Below, piece by piece: positions 59,997 through 64,000 of a DNA stretch of 64,000 nt. How positions within the stretch are numbered: the first letter of the stretch is position 1; every line of letters starts with the position of its first letter. The DNA is taken from positions 50,422,530 through 50,486,529 of the forward strand of contig OZ029914.1 of NCBI GenBank assembly GCA_964023275.1. The letters run 5' to 3'. The position numbers and the translations under genes are program-made. The stretch is from Norana najaformis. Its lineage: Eukaryota > Annelida > Clitellata > Crassiclitellata > Hormogastridae. The notes under the pieces were generated by a model. That model worked only from the letters and a program-made list of their open reading frames with translations. It did no database searches and had not been told where the DNA came from.

Positions 59997-60008
59997 GCTT
60001 AGGATAGC

Positions 60009-60590
60009 CCTGTGAGAGTGCACTGGCGCAACCGTCGGTTCTCCCGTCCCAACGTTTATGTGTGTATTATGTGTGTATTATGTGTGTATTATGTGTGTTT
60101 TATGTTTAGTCCGAACGGGATGTATGTCATCAGTTCGTTCATCCAGTATTGTTCCCGTTCTAGTCGTTCCTTTCTGTTGTTTGTTTGTTCTATTGGTAGT
60201 ATCGTCAAATGGTTTTTTGTATGTCCGGTCTCGTTGAAGTGTGTTGCTATCGGTGTGTCGTTTTTCATTTTTATATTATATTTGTGATTAGATAATCTTG
60301 TTGCTAGTGGTCTACTGGTTTCCCCGACGTATTGTTTCTTACATTTTTTGCAGGTAATTAGATAGACTGTGTCTCGATTTTTACAGTCTAATGTGTGTTT
60401 TATGTTGTAAGTTCTTCTTGTGTAGGTGCTGGAGAATTGTTTTGCTATCGTTACGTGTTGGCAGGTTTGGCATCCCGCCGAGTTGCATTTGAAGGCACCT
60501 ATCGTTTGTTTAGATGTGTTTGTTGTTTTTCTAGAGTTGTCTTGAGTTAATAGTTGTCCCAAGTTTTTATGTTTTGTGTAGGCGGCAATA
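60009..60590 (-). mobile_element. Penelope-like element fragment with GIY-YIG endonuclease
   Basis: On the minus strand the frame ending at 60089 contains KCNSAGCQTCQHV, CKNRDTVYLITCKKC, KKQYVGETSRPLATRLSNHK, IATHFNETGH, EREQYWMNEL and PFGLNIKHT. This is the C-terminal part of Penelope-like elements: cysteine motifs, YLI...QYVGET (GIY-YIG core), the catalytic arginine and the glutamate in EREQYW. The polymerase is missing, so the copy is 5'-truncated. The endonuclease residues look intact. A TGTGTATTATG tandem repeat follows the stop (60057-60104). The upstream part of the frame (LCLSVVLS) belongs to the host sequence. Confidence 0.8.
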
Positions 60591-60881
60591 ATAGGGAGAC
60601 TGATACAAAAGTACAAAGGGGCGAGAGAAAGAACGACAGACAGACAAAACGACAATCAGGGACAGAAGTAGACACAGAGAACCAGAGAGAACCAGAGAGA
60701 ACCAGATGCAAGATATTGTGTAAAATAGAGACAGGAGGAGAAAAATAGACATACATGTAGAAATGAAGTCAATGTTTTTGCGGCTGTTGCTTTTACTTTG
60801 CCCTCAGTTAAAGTTTTTAAATTTAACAATAATTCAATTAATGAACAATAATGCGATTTAATTACTAAGTGATTTACTTAC

Positions 60882-62438
60882 TCGGTTTATCTGTAGAGCT
60901 TTCGTTTGATTTCCTTGTCCTCGAATTAAGACCATTATAACTGAAGAAAACAGAACGGCAAACTTAATGAAAATCTAAATCAAAATACCAGTTCAGTTCA
61001 TAGCATAGCACAGTATGGCATAGCATAGTATTGTATTGTGTAGTACAGCATAGTAAAGTATAGCAAAGTAAAGTATAGTGTAGTAGAGCATAGCATAGCA
61101 TAGCATAGCATAGTATAGTATAGTATATTATAGTATAGTATTGTATTATATATAATATAGTATAGCAAAGTAAAGAATAGTATAGTATAGAAAAGGATAG
61201 GATAGGATAGGATGAGACATTACAGGACAGGAAAGAACAGAATGCGACTGGACTAGATGAGATTATATTAAATATTTATATATCATTACCTAATAATAAG
61301 CGCATCATTAGGTATAGGCGTTATATAAATTTAGAACAACTAAACTAATAAACAAGAGGATGAGGAGGGACACGAAGTGGAATTCTATGAAGGGGGACAA
61401 GTGTAGCGACATACTTTTATTATCGACTGGTTGGTCTTTGATCGGAGTTTTCGTTTCGTCTTTGATGTTAGGCTTCTGTTCGTCTTTGATGTGAAATTTT
61501 AGATCGTCTTTATTTGTCTTGATTGGTTCTTGTTTGATGGCGGACCAAGGCGTTGTTGTATCCATCGGTTCGTCTTTGATTTGCTTGGCACTGGTGCTGT
61601 TTGTGCCGCTTCCAAAAAGCATATTCTGCAAATAATAAGCAAAATTCTGATCATAATGAGTGTTCACAAGAGACGACACCTTTTCATGTCACCTACAATA
61701 TTATTAAATCTAAACTGTTTGAAAGTAGCTTTGGAAATCGATGTATCTTGAACTAAATTCAGCTGTTATAGTCTGTCTATTATATTTGGCCTTGTTATAA
61801 TTTTACACTAAGTTATATGAAATTGATTTAAATCAAATTGCATCAAATCGTATTAAATTATACTGAATTAACGCAAATTACATTAAATAAACTGTATTAA
61901 CTTAAATTAAATTGCATTGCATTAAATTGTTCTAAATTAAATTAAATTGTTCTAAATTAAATTAGATTAAAATGCATTAAATTAAATTGCATAAAATATT
62001 ATTAATTTAGTTATATTCCACTAAATTATATTAAGTTATAGTAAGTAAAATATAATTAAATTAAATTGCTTGTTCATTCATTCATTTCATTCATTTATTT
62101 CATTTTTATTGCTCCACAAAAAGACAACAGCATACAACATATTTGTCATTTCCTTTAATCATTGCTAGCTCCCTATGGCTTAACGAATTCTTTTCTGCGA
62201 CACGAAACCGCGAAAACTTACCACAGAGATAATTTAGCCATTTCATTTCATTTCTTACCTCTTTCTGGTGTTGATGACCTCCGTTAATTATCGAACCAGG
62301 GGATGCAGAAAAACTGCGATTGCCTTCGGGCATCGGTTTAAACCTAAGCGAATTGCTGCTCAAATTCATTGAAGGGTTTCTATCCATTGTCGCGTATTGT
62401 CGTTGATTGAATTACTTACTCGTTTGATCTGATGACAT
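60882..62438 (-). CDS. Gene E2: paralogue of E1, start region disrupted
   Basis: Minus-strand exons: 62387-62259 (from internal methionine MDRNPSMNLS to HQHQKE, phase 0), 61625-61415 (phase 0 to 1) and 60940-60882 (tentative). The start equivalent to E1 (62438, MSSDQTSK) runs into TAA after eight codons because of small deletions, so translation would need the next ATG at 62387. Exon 2 has four SUMO-type motifs (QIKDEPMD, AIKQEPIK, HIKDEQKP, NIKDETKT), one more than E1, and is 24 nt longer in frame. TATA (62477-62470) and CCAAT (62603-62599) are conserved. Either a shortened functional protein or an early pseudogene. Function unknown. Confidence 0.5.
61000..61260. repeat. TATAG-type repeat in intron of E2
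   Basis: Degenerate CATAG and TATAG units drifting to AGGATAGGAT; orthologous in position to 20435-20580. Confidence 0.9.
61800..62080. repeat. AT-rich degenerate repeat tract (intron of E2)
   Basis: AAATTAAATTG and TTAAATTA repeats matching 21105-21285 of the first block. Confidence 0.7.
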
Positions 62439-62869
62439 CGTTTGAAGATCGCATCCAGTCTTACCTATGTTTATATAGTAATTATGACTCATCGGCTGGG
62501 TCGCCAAAATCCCTAGGTTTCGATTTTGAAAAAAGCAGCGTGTGCTTTTTTCTCTTGAAATGCATTGTACTTTTGGCAAAGAACAGTCCAGCAAGGTTAT
62601 TGGTTGGTACATGTCACATATTTGTTAAATGAATTTTGTTTCTGACTGATAGTGTAGATCATCGCTTTATTGGGACATTGACACCTGTGGTTATATTATA
62701 GCCGGATGGCTTTTATAGTAGTAATAGCATTCACTGATTATCGCGCTGATGATCCAGGGACAAACTGTCGCATTATTTGCCCATTAGGCATAGCAATGCA
62801 CCTGCATTGCATCAGTATGTAAACAGACTAAGATTTCTCGACAGTTCTGGAATGTTCAGTAGTTGCTTC

Positions 62870-63120
62870 AAGGCTTTGGAATTCGCTGCCCTGGATTGTT
62901 TGTTTTGTCAGTCCTTTGACGTCATTCAGCTCTAAGCTTATGACTCATCTCTTTCGACATGCTTACTCTCCGTTAGCTAACATCTGGTTTCTCTTATATA
63001 TCGGAATTCAACCTGGCTTCTCTATTAGATTGGGATTTTGATTATGATTTAACTTGAAGCGACCACCGATTGATTATGATTATATCTGCCTTTATTAAGT
63101 GCCACTGTCTATTAGCTTAA
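62870..63120 (+). mobile_element. L2-like LINE 3' end, second copy
   Basis: Reads LWNSLPWIVCF, then SFSSKLMTHLFRHAYSPL, the typical L2/CR1 C-terminus. Shared by duplication with 22020-22270 but less damaged. Confidence 0.65.
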
Positions 63121-63134
63121 TAGAAATCGATGGC

Positions 63135-63815
63135 GCTGAGCAAGTGTGAGTGGAGGACTTGCTCAAGGTCCCTACACAGTAATCGCCTCGGGGAGGCTTA
63201 AACCCGTACTCTCTACTAGGGCTGCCAGCCGTCCCGGATTCGCCTGGACAGTCCCGGAACCGGCCTTATGCGTACCGTGTCCCGGATTGATCCAAAATTC
63301 TCCCGAAACTTGGTGTAAATATCCACTTCACCAAATATTGTTCTTTCTTCGCACACTAACCTCGAACAGCCGGCCGTAAATAAGTGTTACAGAGTGACCA
63401 TAGAATAGAGGATAGTTAGGTTAGTAGACCCAATAAATGACATCTGCAAATTGCATGCATCACGCATGTATATTATAAACTTAGCTTATGCTAGGCACTG
63501 AAGCCTGGTAGGTTACTGGAATTTAATAAACGTTTTGCTCTTGAAGTTGATTCAGATTTTATATATAGGCCATTTGACTCTTGATGATTTGAGTCAAATC
63601 ATTTGATTGTAATTTTTACGACTATTTGCAGCAGATCCTACATTAGGCTGACTCAACATTCGTTACATACAGTCATGTGGACAGGGTAAATTGGTACTGG
63701 CATATCGAGTGACTGACTACGCGGGCGTCCCGGATTGGCAGAATCAAAAATTGGCAGCCCTATGCGTTACAAGCGGAGTGCTCTAACCAATCGGCTACCA
63801 TGCCCCGATTATATT
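63135..63815 (-). repeat. tRNA-like SINE split by a later insertion
   Basis: 63135-63212 and 63762-63815 together match the uninterrupted SINE at 22285-22425. The first part has AGTGTGAGTGGAGGACTTGC, the second GCGTTACAAGCGGAGTGCTC and CGGCTACCATG. The insertion separates B-box from A-box sequence. Confidence 0.65.
63213..63765. mobile_element. Short non-autonomous TIR element (MITE-like)
   Basis: Starts TAGGGCTGCCAGCCGTCCC and ends ATTGGCAGCCCTA, giving perfect 11-bp inverted ends; GTCCCGGATT occurs near both. About 550 bp, no transposase. It interrupts a SINE whose intact copy is in the paralogous block. The target duplication cannot be resolved (TA is possible). End sequence recalls hAT-type MITEs, but this is a guess. 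Confidence 0.65.
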
Positions 63816-64000
63816 GCCCTGATTATGTATTGCCTCTTGGGCAATATGATTCCGGCGCTATAGCCGTCATAAGATTGGATTAGACGAGCATAGCACAGCA
63901 CACAAAATTGCAATGAAATTTCAGCATTCTAACGCCAACTATTCTTATGCGACGTAATGTAATGTCACATGACGTAACGTAATGTAAAACAATTTAATGT
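63816..64000. other. Non-coding end of window
   Basis: GGATTAGACGAGCATAGCAC and TAATGTAATGTCACATGACG type simple repeats. No gene seen. Confidence 0.5.

Larger units (their letters stand above)
58255..63240. repeat. Segmental duplication, copy 2 (partner 17235-22430)
   Basis: Same orientation and order as copy 1: AT run, unknown non-coding stretch, E gene exons, TATAG array, promoter, L2 end and SINE. Contains a Penelope fragment (about 60009-60590) and a short TIR element (63213-63765) absent from copy 1. Confidence 0.85.

Overview
The window looks like repeat-rich, AT-rich genomic DNA from an invertebrate animal. Its genes are split into short exons with GT-AG introns, and the repeats include non-LTR retrotransposons, tRNA-like SINEs, a Penelope-type endonuclease and fold-back elements. 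I cannot name the species. The main theme is a cluster of immunoglobulin-superfamily (IgSF) membrane receptors whose cytoplasmic tails carry ITIM-like tyrosine motifs. Exon layout (signal peptide, V-like Ig, second Ig, spacer, membrane segment, tail, almost all joined in phase 1) recalls cnidarian Alr allorecognition genes. Lower-deuterostome receptor clusters remain equally possible.

Layout. 1-410: 3' end of a CR1/L2-like LINE (minus). 1867-7709: receptor A (plus) with two Ig domains, a membrane exon and a modular ITIM tail; two further exons at 8798-8862 and 9487-9696 look like an alternative ITIM/polyproline C-terminus. 10700-11555: inverted, degenerate copy of the A Ig exons (B). 15039-15420: truncated transposon gene behind a heat-shock-like promoter, next to a LINE fragment. 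16223-16483: orphan Ig exon. 17165-22430: duplicated block with gene E1 (minus, repeated SUMO-acceptor motifs). 26234-30225: receptor C, broken by an assembly gap. 32958-36118: orphan phase-1 exons. 37004-38266: LINE insertion. 38280-40040: inverted, decayed copy of the receptor A tail region. 41555-46976: receptor D, the only one with a complete exon set visible. 47089-47405: fold-back element. 48600-49860: satellite of about 102 bp. 50188-52816: DNA transposon with CACTGG ends. 56027-56191: second copy of the ITIM/polyproline exon (minus). 56987-57938: membrane and tail exons of receptor F. 58255-63240: second copy of the E block, with E2 and a Penelope fragment.

The window is a mosaic of direct and inverted segmental duplications. 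Receptors C and D, each with its downstream block, are tandem paralogues. The E1 and E2 blocks are another pair. The A tail region recurs inverted at 38.3-40.0 kb and about 56 kb. Comparing paralogues reveals empty sites for two mobile insertions and inactivating lesions in several receptor copies. If expressed, A and F look like inhibitory or mixed signalling receptors, while C and D have short tails without tyrosine motifs. This resembles paired receptor families, but expression and ligands cannot be seen here.
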